A stretch of 17,762 bases of DNA from an uncultured Prevotellaceae bacterium (GTDB lineage Bacteria; Bacteroidota; Bacteroidia; Bacteroidales; Bacteroidaceae), in assembly GCA_946405695.1 (NCBI GenBank), contig CAMJIA010000029.1:1-17762 (forward strand), read 5' to 3'. Shown here piece by piece: positions 1 to 6,203 of this stretch; the first letter of the stretch is position 1, and each line of letters opens with the position of its first letter. The notes under the pieces are model-generated. The model was not told the DNA's origin, ran no database searches, and saw nothing but the letters and a program-made list of their open reading frames with translations. The position numbers were made by a program, and so were the translations under genes.

Positions 1-2
1 CG

Positions 3-1013
3 CTGATAGGCCATCTGCAGGGCGACCCAGAGTATTTCCGCACCTACTTTGCCGAGCTGAGCACCGACCCTGTGAAACCCGTCTTGTGGACAGTAATCAT
101 CCTAGGTATGACCTACCTGATTATCGAACACGGCGTGAGAGCGGGCATTGAGCGTGCGTCGAAACTACTGATGCCTACCCTATTTATCCTACTGCTCATC
201 ATCGTGGTGGCAGCATGCCTGTTACCTGGAGCAGGAAAGGGTATCGAATTTCTCTTCAAGCCCGATATATCAAAGATTACAGGCGACGTGTTCCTAGGAG
301 CCTTGGGACAGGCGTTCTACTCGCTGAGCATTGCGATGGGCTGTCTGTGTACTTATGCCAGCTACTTCTCAAAATCCACCAATCTGACGAAGTCGGCTAC
401 GCAGATTGCCGTCATCGACTGTGTGGTAGCCATTCTGGCAGGACTCATGATATTCCCAGCAGCCTTCTCCGTAGGTGTGAACCCTGATAGCGGTCCCTCG
501 CTCATCTTCATCACCCTGCCCAACGTGTTCCAGCAGGCTTTTGCTGCCGTCCCCATCGTGGGCTATATCGTCGCCCTGCTGTTTTTCGTACTATTGTCGT
601 TGGCAGCCCTGACGTCGCTGATGTCACTACATGAGGTGTCCACCGCCTTCATTCAGGAGGAGTTGCACACCACCCGTAAGCGTGCAGCCCTGTGGGTAAC
701 CATCCTGGCCTCCATCATCGGTGCATTCTGTTCACTGTCACTGGGAGCTGTCGATGGACTGGTCGTCTTCGGACGGTCGCTGTTCGACTGGTTCGACTTC
801 ATCACGGGTCAGATATTCCTGCCCATTGTAGGTTTCCTGACCTGCATCTTCATAGGCTGGGTAGTACCTCACAAGATTGTCCACGACGAATTCACCAACT
901 GGGGTGAACTGCGCGGACGTTTCTTCCACTGCTTCATCTTCCTGGTGAAGTATATCTGTCCGCTAGCTATACTCATAATCTTCTTACATCAATTAGGACT
1001 ATTAAATGACTGA
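3..1013 (+). CDS. Sodium:neurotransmitter symporter (NSS/SNF) family transporter, 5'-truncated by window edge
   Basis: Partial gene; the reading frame is open from base 3 with no in-window start, and the GTG at 72 is internal. The product is a multi-span inner-membrane carrier expected to import an amino acid or related amine with Na+. Seen: many hydrophobic segments, and long stretches shared with the complete paralogue immediately downstream, such as SGPSLIFITLPNVFQQAF, GIE(R/K)ASKLLMP and the ending FLHQLG. Alignment to that paralogue (LIGHLQGD against IFGQIQGD at residue 118) implies that about 117 N-terminal residues, including the diagnostic first helix, lie upstream of the window. The stop overlaps the next start by 8 bp (ATGACTGA), so the two are co-transcribed and probably translationally coupled. 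The substrate cannot be read from sequence. Family confidence is high. Confidence 0.9.
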   Translation: MIGHLQGDPEYFRTYFAELSTDPVKPVLWTVIILGMTYLIIEHGVRAGIERASKLLMPTLFILLLIIVVAACLLPGAGKGIEFLFKPDISKITGDVFLGALGQAFYSLSIAMGCLCTYASYFSKSTNLTKSATQIAVIDCVVAILAGLMIFPAAFSVGVNPDSGPSLIFITLPNVFQQAFAAVPIVGYIVALLFFVLLSLAALTSLMSLHEVSTAFIQEELHTTRKRAALWVTILASIIGAFCSLSLGAVDGLVVFGRSLFDWFDFITGQIFLPIVGFLTCIFIGWVVPHKIVHDEFTNWGELRGRFFHCFIFLVKYICPLAILIIFLHQLGLLND

Positions 1014-2358
1014 ACGTGGTAACTTTGGCAGTAAGCTGGGCATAGTGCTGGCAACGGCGGGATCGGCAGTGGGACTAGGCAACATTTGGCGTTTTCCCTA
1101 TATGACGGGGCAGAACGGTGGTGCAGCCTTCCTGTTGATGTATGTGGGCTGTATCCTGCTGTTGGGGGTACCAGGCATGATCAGCGAATTCATTGTGGGT
1201 CGCCATGCACAGACCAATGCCGCCAGGGCCTATGACAAACTGTCGAAAGGACGCCCCTGGAAGCTGGTAGGGCATCTGGGCATCCTTACCTCGACCATCA
1301 TTCTGGGCTTCTACGCCGTTGTGGCAGGTTGGTGTCTGGAATATCTCTTTGCTTCCATTTTCGGACAGATACAAGGCGACAGCCAATATGTGCAGCAGTA
1401 CTTCGTAGACTTCTCCAGCAGCGCATGGAAACCTGTCCTCTTCGGACTGCTCTTCATACTGATGACCCACCTCATCGTTGTGCGTGGTGTGCGTTGTGGC
1501 ATCGAGAAAGCATCCAAATTGCTGATGCCCATCCTGCTAATCCTGCTCGTCATACTGGTCATTGCCTCCTGCATGCTGCCAGGTGCCATAGAGGGTGTGA
1601 AGTTCCTGTTGTATCCCGACTTCTCGAAAATTAACGGCAACGTCGCGCTGGAAGCCCTTGGACAGGCCTTCTTCTCGCTGTCGCTTGGAACAGCCTGTCT
1701 GTGTACCTATGCCAGCTACTTCTCCCCGAAGACCAATCTGCTGTACTCGGCAGGACAGATAGCCTTGCTCGACACCATGATAGCTATCCTCTCCGGCCTG
1801 CTCATCTTCCCTGCAGCAGCAGCGGTAGGCATCAGTGCCGACTCAGGTCCCTCGCTCATCTTCATTACCCTGCCCAACGTGTTCCAACAGGCCTTTGGCA
1901 GTATGCCCGTGGTGGGCTATGTGGTCAGCATCATGTTCTATGCCCTGCTAGTATTCGCCGCCCTGACATCGACCATCTCCATGCACGAGATAGGCACTGC
2001 CTTCTTTACGGAAGAGTTCCACATGCCACGCAAATACGCTGCTTGGGTGCTTACCATCATCGCTGGCGTTCTCTGTCTACTATGCTCGTGGTCAGTAGGT
2101 GCTATCGATATCAAGGTGTTAGGACTGTCGCTCATGGACTTCTGCGACCAACTGACAGCCAACGTCATGTTGCCATTGGGTGGTATGCTTGCCTGTCTGT
2201 TTGTGGGCTGGTATATTCCGCGCCAACTGGTTTTCGATGAGTTCACCAACTACGGACAACATAATCAGATGTTCTATCGCGTGTTCCTCTTTGCTGTTCG
2301 CTACGTCTGTCCTGTCTGCATCATCTTAGTATTTCTTCATCAACTGGGTATCCTATGA
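1006..2358 (+). CDS. Sodium:neurotransmitter symporter (NSS/SNF) family transporter, complete
   Basis: Predicted Na+-coupled solute symporter of the LeuT-fold NSS family, 450 aa, a normal length for bacterial members. The family hallmark is in the first helix, residues 19-33 (GSAVGLGNIWRFPY), followed by QNGGAAFLLMY. Its unwound centre forms the substrate and Na+ sites in LeuT-fold proteins. Hydrophobic helices continue to the C terminus. The ATG at 1006 overlaps the upstream paralogue by 8 bp, and the stop overlaps the next gene by 4 bp (ATGA). The two neighbouring transporters look like a tandem duplication; both keep uninterrupted frames, so each may have its own substrate or they may work as a pair. 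Likely substrates are amino acids, but specificity is not determinable here. Confidence 0.95.
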   Translation: MTERGNFGSKLGIVLATAGSAVGLGNIWRFPYMTGQNGGAAFLLMYVGCILLLGVPGMISEFIVGRHAQTNAARAYDKLSKGRPWKLVGHLGILTSTIILGFYAVVAGWCLEYLFASIFGQIQGDSQYVQQYFVDFSSSAWKPVLFGLLFILMTHLIVVRGVRCGIEKASKLLMPILLILLVILVIASCMLPGAIEGVKFLLYPDFSKINGNVALEALGQAFFSLSLGTACLCTYASYFSPKTNLLYSAGQIALLDTMIAILSGLLIFPAAAAVGISADSGPSLIFITLPNVFQQAFGSMPVVGYVVSIMFYALLVFAALTSTISMHEIGTAFFTEEFHMPRKYAAWVLTIIAGVLCLLCSWSVGAIDIKVLGLSLMDFCDQLTANVMLPLGGMLACLFVGWYIPRQLVFDEFTNYGQHNQMFYRVFLFAVRYVCPVCIILVFLHQLGIL

Positions 2359-3254
2359 ACCGTAACGACCGTCGCATAGCCCTCACGGCCATTGTCATAG
2401 GTACATTAGCCTTGATCGGCCTATGGCTGACAAACGGAGGAGAACAGACATCTCTGGTAGAACAGCAACGCAAGGACAGCATACGACAGCAGCGCAATGG
2501 AATATACGGCAAAGGAAACTATTACAGCAAAGACACCTATGGGAAACACGCATCAACGTCGATGACTATTGGCGAAGTGCCCATGCGTCATACCGAAGAG
2601 TTCTACTTCGATCCCAATACGGCAGACTCCACCCAACTGATGCGTCTGGGCCTGCCCGTCTGGATGGTGCGTAACATTTACCGCTATAGGGCACGAGGTG
2701 GCGTCTATCGCAGCAAACGCGATTTTGCCCAGACGTATGGACTCACCAAGAAAGACTTTCTGCGACTAGAACCCTACATCCGCATCTCGGACGATTACCA
2801 GTCAGCAGCCACCCTCTTTCCTAAGGAAGAACGAGACACCATTCGTCATACTGTCAAGCTGAAAGAAGGCGAACGTATTGCACTGAACACTGCAGATACC
2901 ACCCAACTGATGAAGGTGCCTGGCATTGGCAGCTACTATGCCAAGGAGATTGTACGTCACGGCAAATGGATTGGCGGATACGTCAGTGTGGATCAATTGG
3001 ACGAGATAGAGGGTTTCCCACAGTCAGCCAAACAGTATTTCGTCATCAACAACCCTACCCCACAGCGGATTGCCATCAATAAGTTGTCGTTGCAGCAGCT
3101 GCGTCGCCACCCATATATCAACTACTACATGGCCAAGGCCATTGTAGACTATCGTCGGCTGCATGGCGACATTAAGAGCCTACAAGAGCTGCGTTTTTCG
3201 AAAGACTTCACAGCGGATGTCATCCAGCGTCTGGAACCCTATATTGAGTACTAG
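2355..3254 (+). CDS. Membrane-anchored protein with three helix-hairpin-helix (ComEA-like) repeats
   Basis: 299-aa protein. Residues 8-26 form one N-terminal transmembrane segment, followed by a polar Q/R-rich linker (about 30-80) and then three related units of about 60 residues (86-144, 175-232, 238-297). Each unit begins with an N-T-A-D-(S/T)-T-Q-L-M or I-N-K-L-S-L-Q-Q-L type helix. The middle one has the canonical hairpin V-P-G-I-G-S-Y-Y-A (188-196); the first and third have degenerate hairpins (LGLPVWMV, HPYINYYM). Such repeats bind DNA backbone non-specifically, as in ComEA, which receives DNA at the membrane surface. The topology suggests a DNA-binding domain outside the cytoplasmic membrane, but a cytoplasmic tail is not excluded. 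It is the last gene of the NSS operon (4-bp ATGA overlap), with no obvious functional link to transport. A role in DNA uptake is inference. Confidence 0.85.
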   Translation: MNRNDRRIALTAIVIGTLALIGLWLTNGGEQTSLVEQQRKDSIRQQRNGIYGKGNYYSKDTYGKHASTSMTIGEVPMRHTEEFYFDPNTADSTQLMRLGLPVWMVRNIYRYRARGGVYRSKRDFAQTYGLTKKDFLRLEPYIRISDDYQSAATLFPKEERDTIRHTVKLKEGERIALNTADTTQLMKVPGIGSYYAKEIVRHGKWIGGYVSVDQLDEIEGFPQSAKQYFVINNPTPQRIAINKLSLQQLRRHPYINYYMAKAIVDYRRLHGDIKSLQELRFSKDFTADVIQRLEPYIEY

Positions 3255-3355
3255 GCAGGCAACCCTATTTTTAACCCCAAATCAGCAGTTTTTGCTACCC
3301 TCTACTTGACATAAATCAATAAGTTGCATATTTTAGTGTAATAAATACAAAAATA

Positions 3356-3387
3356 TTTGGTTGTGTGCGCACACATTCGTACCTTTG
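3356..3387 (+). promoter_or_regulatory. Bacteroidetes-type promoter for a small RNA
   Basis: A perfect TAnnTTTG -7 box (TACCTTTG, 3380-3387) lies 20 bp downstream of a TTTG -33 element (3356-3359). This is the Bacteroidetes housekeeping sigma layout. No protein-coding gene follows on this strand before a strong terminator at 3534-3564. Transcription should start near 3394. Confidence 0.7.
3362..3375. promoter_or_regulatory. 14-bp perfect palindrome inside promoter spacer (candidate operator)
   Basis: TGTGTGCGCACACA is identical to its reverse complement over all 14 bases. It sits between the -33 element (3356-3359) and the -7 box (3380-3387), where a dimeric regulator would block or modulate RNA polymerase. 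It is GC-rich within an AT-rich gap, so it stands out from local composition. The regulator is unknown. An alternating pyrimidine/purine tract can also arise without function. Confidence 0.5.
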
Positions 3388-3393
3388 CATCGT

Positions 3394-3565
3394 CTTCAGA
3401 GGAAGTCTTAAAGGTAAAAGTAAAGATTGTTTCAAGGATTAAGGTAATAAAGATCATTCATATTTTGTTTTAGGTTAGTAGTTTTGGTTATGTAGTAAAT
3501 TATGTTTCGAGGAAAATGATGAAACATACATGAAGAGGGACATCCGTGAGGGTGTCCTCTTTTTG
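3394..3565 (+). ncRNA. Candidate intergenic small RNA, about 170 nt
   Basis: Delimited by a good promoter (-7 box 3380-3387) and a strong intrinsic terminator (3534-3564), with no credible ORF between; ATGs at 3502, 3517 and 3520 reach stops within a few codons. Visible structure: a small 5' hairpin CTTC-AGAG-GAAG (about 3394-3405); a purine-rich 5' half with repeated AAGG(T/A)-type tracts (3409-3450); a T/G-rich middle; an 8-bp perfect stem TATGTTTC (3501-3508) with GAAACATA (3521-3528) enclosing a 12-nt purine-rich loop; then the terminator. I do not recognise an Rfam family and could not search. The next + strand gene begins at 5432, beyond two opposite-strand genes, so a lost or distant 5' UTR is less likely than an independent RNA. 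The exact 5' end is estimated. Confidence 0.6.
3534..3565 (+). terminator. Rho-independent terminator of the small RNA
   Basis: An 11-bp stem pairs AGAGG-ACATCC (3534-3545, with G3539 bulged) with GGGTGTCCTCT (3550-3560) around a GTGA tetraloop, and runs into TTTTT (3560-3564). There is one G-U pair. Read on the opposite strand it lacks a T-run, so it serves the + strand transcript rather than murQ. Confidence 0.85.
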
Positions 3566-3573
3566 TTGTCAAA

Positions 3574-3594
3574 GGTGAGTGGTGAGAAGTGAGA
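3574..3594. repeat. Short 7-bp tandem repeat, three imperfect copies
   Basis: GGTGAGT, GGTGAGA and AGTGAGA follow each other directly between the terminator and the murQ stop codon. No function is apparent; this could be simple slippage. Confidence 0.4.
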
Positions 3595-3596
3595 GA

Positions 3597-4445
3597 TTAG
3601 CAGTCGGAATCCATTGGATCTAGGACATGCTCTTCACGCAGAACACGATCTACACTGCCTGCGTCGAGCAAACGGTGTTGGGCTTCCTCGTAGTCTAAGC
3701 CCAGGAACTCCTGAAGCATACGTGTACCACGATCTACGAGCTTGGCATTCTTCAGTTGCATCCTTACCATGCGGTTGCCACGCACTCGTCCCATGCGAAT
3801 CATCAACGAGGTGGAAATCATGTTGAGCACCATCTTCTGTGCCGTGCCACTCTTCATACGACTGGAACCCGTCACAAACTCTGGTCCGACAATCGTCTCA
3901 ATGGGATGGTCGACAGCAGCAGCCAACGGCGTATCAGGATTGCTTGTGATGCAGCCCGTCAGCAATCCCTGTCTTCTAGCTTCCTCAACAGCCCCAATGA
4001 CATAAGGTGTCGTACCCGATGCAGCAATGCCGATCACGGTGTCGTCGGCTTTGGGATGAAAAGCCTGCAAGTCGCGCCACCCGTGTTCTGCAACGTCTTC
4101 AGCACGCTCTACAGCATGGCGCAAAGCCTCATCGCCACCAGCAATGATACCCACCACCCACTCTTCAGAGACACCAAAGGTGGGAGGTAGTTCACTGGCA
4201 TCGAGAACACCTAGACGACCACTGGTGCCTGCGCCGATATAAAACAGACGGCCACCACGTTTCATTCTGGGTTCGATAGCGGCTACCAATGCCTCTATCT
4301 GCGGCAGTGCTTTGTTGACAGCCTCAGCCACCAGAAGGTCTTCATCGTTGATGTGCTGCAACAGTTCACCCACCGTCATACGCTCCAGGTGATTGTAGCG
4401 TGACGGCTGCTCGGTAATCTTTCGTTGCACAGACTTACTGACCAT
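3597..4445 (-). CDS. murQ: N-acetylmuramic acid 6-phosphate etherase
   Basis: Cytoplasmic lyase of peptidoglycan recycling that cleaves MurNAc-6-phosphate to GlcNAc-6-phosphate and D-lactate. The 282-aa product has the family's SIS sugar-phosphate fold. It shows INDED near residues 32-36, the phosphate-binding loop GAGTSGRLG (71-79), DASE-PP (82-88) with E85 as the expected catalytic acid/base (E. coli Glu83), AEDVAE with E116 (E. coli Glu114), GIAASGTTPY, and GSSRMKSGTAQK. It is slightly shorter than E. coli MurQ (about 298 aa) because of a trimmed C-terminal helical region; nothing essential seems missing. It is second in a minus-strand pair, 18 bp behind the exported flavodoxin, with no promoter of its own in the gap. 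Family assignment is very secure. Confidence 0.97.
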   Translation of the reverse strand: MVSKSVQRKITEQPSRYNHLERMTVGELLQHINDEDLLVAEAVNKALPQIEALVAAIEPRMKRGGRLFYIGAGTSGRLGVLDASELPPTFGVSEEWVVGIIAGGDEALRHAVERAEDVAEHGWRDLQAFHPKADDTVIGIAASGTTPYVIGAVEEARRQGLLTGCITSNPDTPLAAAVDHPIETIVGPEFVTGSSRMKSGTAQKMVLNMISTSLMIRMGRVRGNRMVRMQLKNAKLVDRGTRMLQEFLGLDYEEAQHRLLDAGSVDRVLREEHVLDPMDSDC

Positions 4446-4463
4446 ATCAGGAAATAGGCGCTA

Positions 4464-5264
4464 TTATCTTACGACCTCTGTAAATTCCGGCTTGGCATCA
4501 GCAGCCTTACCAACAGTGACATAGATGACAGAGGTTGACTCTTCACCATTCATACCACGACCTTTCACGGTATATTTGTAGTCTGTGCCATCAGGTGTTG
4601 AGCGTTTACCTACGGTCTGTGGCGTACCCAAAGGGAACTGGTAGCTGGAACAAGCGGCATCGAAAATAGCCTTTTCATCAGCAGTAACAGGCTTCTGTGC
4701 AGAATAATCGGGCAGTTTCTGAACCTTACCCTTCTTGTAGCCATTCTCCTTCAGAAAACGATCCAACTCCTTGGCAGCTGCTGCCACACGCGCTGTACGG
4801 ACACCATAGCCTTGTTGTATTTTAGCCTTGGGAAGGACTTTCTTCAGCGCTTCTGACGAGGTATTCAGGCCTCCACTACCGAAAGTACAGAAGGGCACAA
4901 TGGTCTTACCGGCGAAGTCCTGTTCCTTCAGAAGTGTGACGATGGGATTAGCATAAGTACCAAACCAGATGGGATAGCCTAGGAAGATAACGTCATAGTC
5001 GGCAATCTTCTTTGTAAGAGGCTTCAATGCAGGATATTCTCCACGCTGCATCTCACGCTGACCACGCTGGATAGTCTCCTGGAAATTACCAGTATAAGGC
5101 TCCACGCACTCGATGCCTTCCATGTCGGCACCCAACTGCTGCTGTAACTCCTGTGCAACAGTCTTCGTTGTTCCTGTTTCAGAATAGTAGAGCACTAGCA
5201 TTTTCTGTGCTGATAATGTAGTAAAAGCAGCCATTGCTGCTACTGATAATAAAAGCTTTTTCAT
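4464..5264 (-). CDS. Exported flavodoxin-like protein with C-terminal extension
   Basis: 266 aa. Residues 1-19 form a Sec signal peptide (KK, hydrophobic core, cleavage expected at LSA-Q). A flavodoxin fold follows at about 22-175: the FMN-phosphate loop S-E-T-G-T-T-K (28-34) after strand LVLYY, a strand DVIFLGYPIWFGTYANP (91-107) matching the second FMN-contacting region, and TIVPFCTFGSGG (121-132). A separate tail of about 70 residues (197-262) carries FPLGTPQTVGKRS and a predicted beta-rich end; I do not recognise it. Flavodoxins are normally cytoplasmic electron carriers, so a periplasmic one needs FMN outside the cytoplasm or uses the fold differently. It is first gene of the flavodoxin-murQ pair, read from a divergent promoter region shared with pgeF. 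A redox role is likely; the partner is unknown. Confidence 0.85.
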   Translation of the reverse strand: MKKLLLSVAAMAAFTTLSAQKMLVLYYSETGTTKTVAQELQQQLGADMEGIECVEPYTGNFQETIQRGQREMQRGEYPALKPLTKKIADYDVIFLGYPIWFGTYANPIVTLLKEQDFAGKTIVPFCTFGSGGLNTSSEALKKVLPKAKIQQGYGVRTARVAAAAKELDRFLKENGYKKGKVQKLPDYSAQKPVTADEKAIFDAACSSYQFPLGTPQTVGKRSTPDGTDYKYTVKGRGMNGEESTSVIYVTVGKAADAKPEFTEVVR

Positions 5265-5310
5265 ATCGTAATAAGTTATATAGCTCTCTAAAGCCTTTCG
5301 TTTGCGGGTG

Positions 5311-5318
5311 CAAAAGTA
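5311..5318 (-). promoter_or_regulatory. -7 box of the flavodoxin-murQ promoter
   Basis: Read on the minus strand this is TACTTTTG, a full match to TAnnTTTG, 46 bp upstream of the flavodoxin start. No clear -33 TTG is seen at the usual spacing, so the promoter may be weak or activator dependent. Confidence 0.55.
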
Positions 5319-5340
5319 CGAATTATTTCTTAATTCTGCA

Positions 5341-5355
5341 TTCTTTTCTAAAGAA
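5341..5355. promoter_or_regulatory. Inverted repeat between divergent promoters
   Basis: TTCTTT-TCT-AAAGAA has perfect 6-bp arms with a 3-bp centre. It lies about where the -33 region of the minus-strand promoter should be and about 40 bp upstream of the pgeF -7 box, so a bound dimer could affect both directions. The stretch is AT-rich and chance occurrence is quite possible. Confidence 0.3.
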
Positions 5356-5393
5356 AAAGTGTGAAGGTGCTATCTTTATTATCAATTATTTTG

Positions 5394-5401
5394 TACCTTT
5401 G
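5394..5401 (+). promoter_or_regulatory. -7 box of the pgeF promoter
   Basis: TACCTTTG matches TAnnTTTG exactly and is followed by GCAACAGAAAA. Transcription should begin near 5408, about 24 bp before the pgeF start at 5432. This rules out any start codon upstream of the box. The -33 element is not clear. Confidence 0.65.
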
Positions 5402-5431
5402 CAACAGAAAAAACTTGCTAAACAGCCAACG

Positions 5432-6202
5432 ATGATGCAAACGAGGAGAAAACCAATACTGACAGAATACCATTTGGGCGAGGGTGTGACCGCATTCAGC
5501 ACCATGCGTCAAGGAGGATTTAGCAAGGGGAATTATGGCGAGTTCAACATCAACCGCTATTGTGGCGATGAGGAAGAAGCCATCAGTAAAAACCGTCAGG
5601 CACTCTGCACACTATTAGGAATCAGCGACAACCTTTTGCTAATGCCTCACCAAGTGCACCTGACGGAGATAGCCGTCATCAACGAACAACTGGATGCCAA
5701 CCTCGAGGGCGTGGATGCGCTGATGACCAATGTCTCAGGCGTATGCATCGGTGTCTCTACGGCCGACTGTATTCCAGTACTGCTCTACGACCCTGTACAG
5801 CGTGCCGTCTGTGCCATTCATGCTGGATGGCGTGGTACTGTGCAGCGCATCGTAGAGAAAGCCGTCAGTAAGATGACCTGCGTCTATGGCTCTTGTCCAT
5901 CAGACCTCGTGGCACAGATTGGTCCAGGCATCCATTTAGAGAGTTTCGAAGTGGGTGACGAGGTCTACGATGCCTTTACACATGAAGGTTTCGACATGGA
6001 ATCTATCAGCAAGAAATATGAGAAGTGGCATCTCGACCTGCCTGAGTGCAATCGCCAACAGCTGACGAATATGGGTGTCCCTACCAACCATATTGCAGTC
6101 TCTCCTGTCTGCACCTTCATGCAGTCAGAATCTTTCTTCTCTGCCCGTCGACTGGGGATCCAGTCTGGGCGCATCTTCACAGCCATTATATTACACCAAT
6201 AA
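5432..6202 (+). CDS. pgeF: Peptidoglycan editing factor PgeF (YfiH/DUF152, multicopper polyphenol oxidoreductase fold)
   Basis: 256 aa, normal for the YfiH/LACC1 family. In E. coli, PgeF removes wrongly made UDP-MurNAc-L-Ser precursors and so protects L-Ala use in peptidoglycan; relatives have purine nucleoside cleavage activity. Visible metal-triad motifs are PHQVH (H76), STADCIPV (C113) and AIHAGWRGT (H130), followed by AQIGPGI and the late SPVCTF segment. The start is set at the ATG-ATG pair 5432/5435 because the -7 promoter box lies just upstream; the frame stays open further upstream but that part is untranslated. It is divergent to the flavodoxin-murQ pair. The stop is separated by 1 bp from the next start, so it is co-transcribed with the PP2C phosphatase gene. 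Its older label, laccase or polyphenol oxidase, is probably a misnomer. Confidence 0.93.
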   Translation: MMQTRRKPILTEYHLGEGVTAFSTMRQGGFSKGNYGEFNINRYCGDEEEAISKNRQALCTLLGISDNLLLMPHQVHLTEIAVINEQLDANLEGVDALMTNVSGVCIGVSTADCIPVLLYDPVQRAVCAIHAGWRGTVQRIVEKAVSKMTCVYGSCPSDLVAQIGPGIHLESFEVGDEVYDAFTHEGFDMESISKKYEKWHLDLPECNRQQLTNMGVPTNHIAVSPVCTFMQSESFFSARRLGIQSGRIFTAIILHQ

Positions 6203-6203
6203 C

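Noticed and set aside
3394..3565. 6S RNA as identity of the small RNA
   Set aside because: 6S RNA needs a long self-complementary rod with a central bubble; the 5' half here is purine-rich and the middle T/G-rich with almost no C, so such a rod cannot form.
5234..5431. Upstream in-frame extension of pgeF
   Set aside because: The -7 promoter box at 5394-5401 lies within it, and the extension has no family similarity.
6075..6203. Upstream in-frame extension of the PP2C phosphatase gene
   Set aside because: It would overlap the end of pgeF out of frame and bury the lipoprotein signal peptide that starts at 6204.
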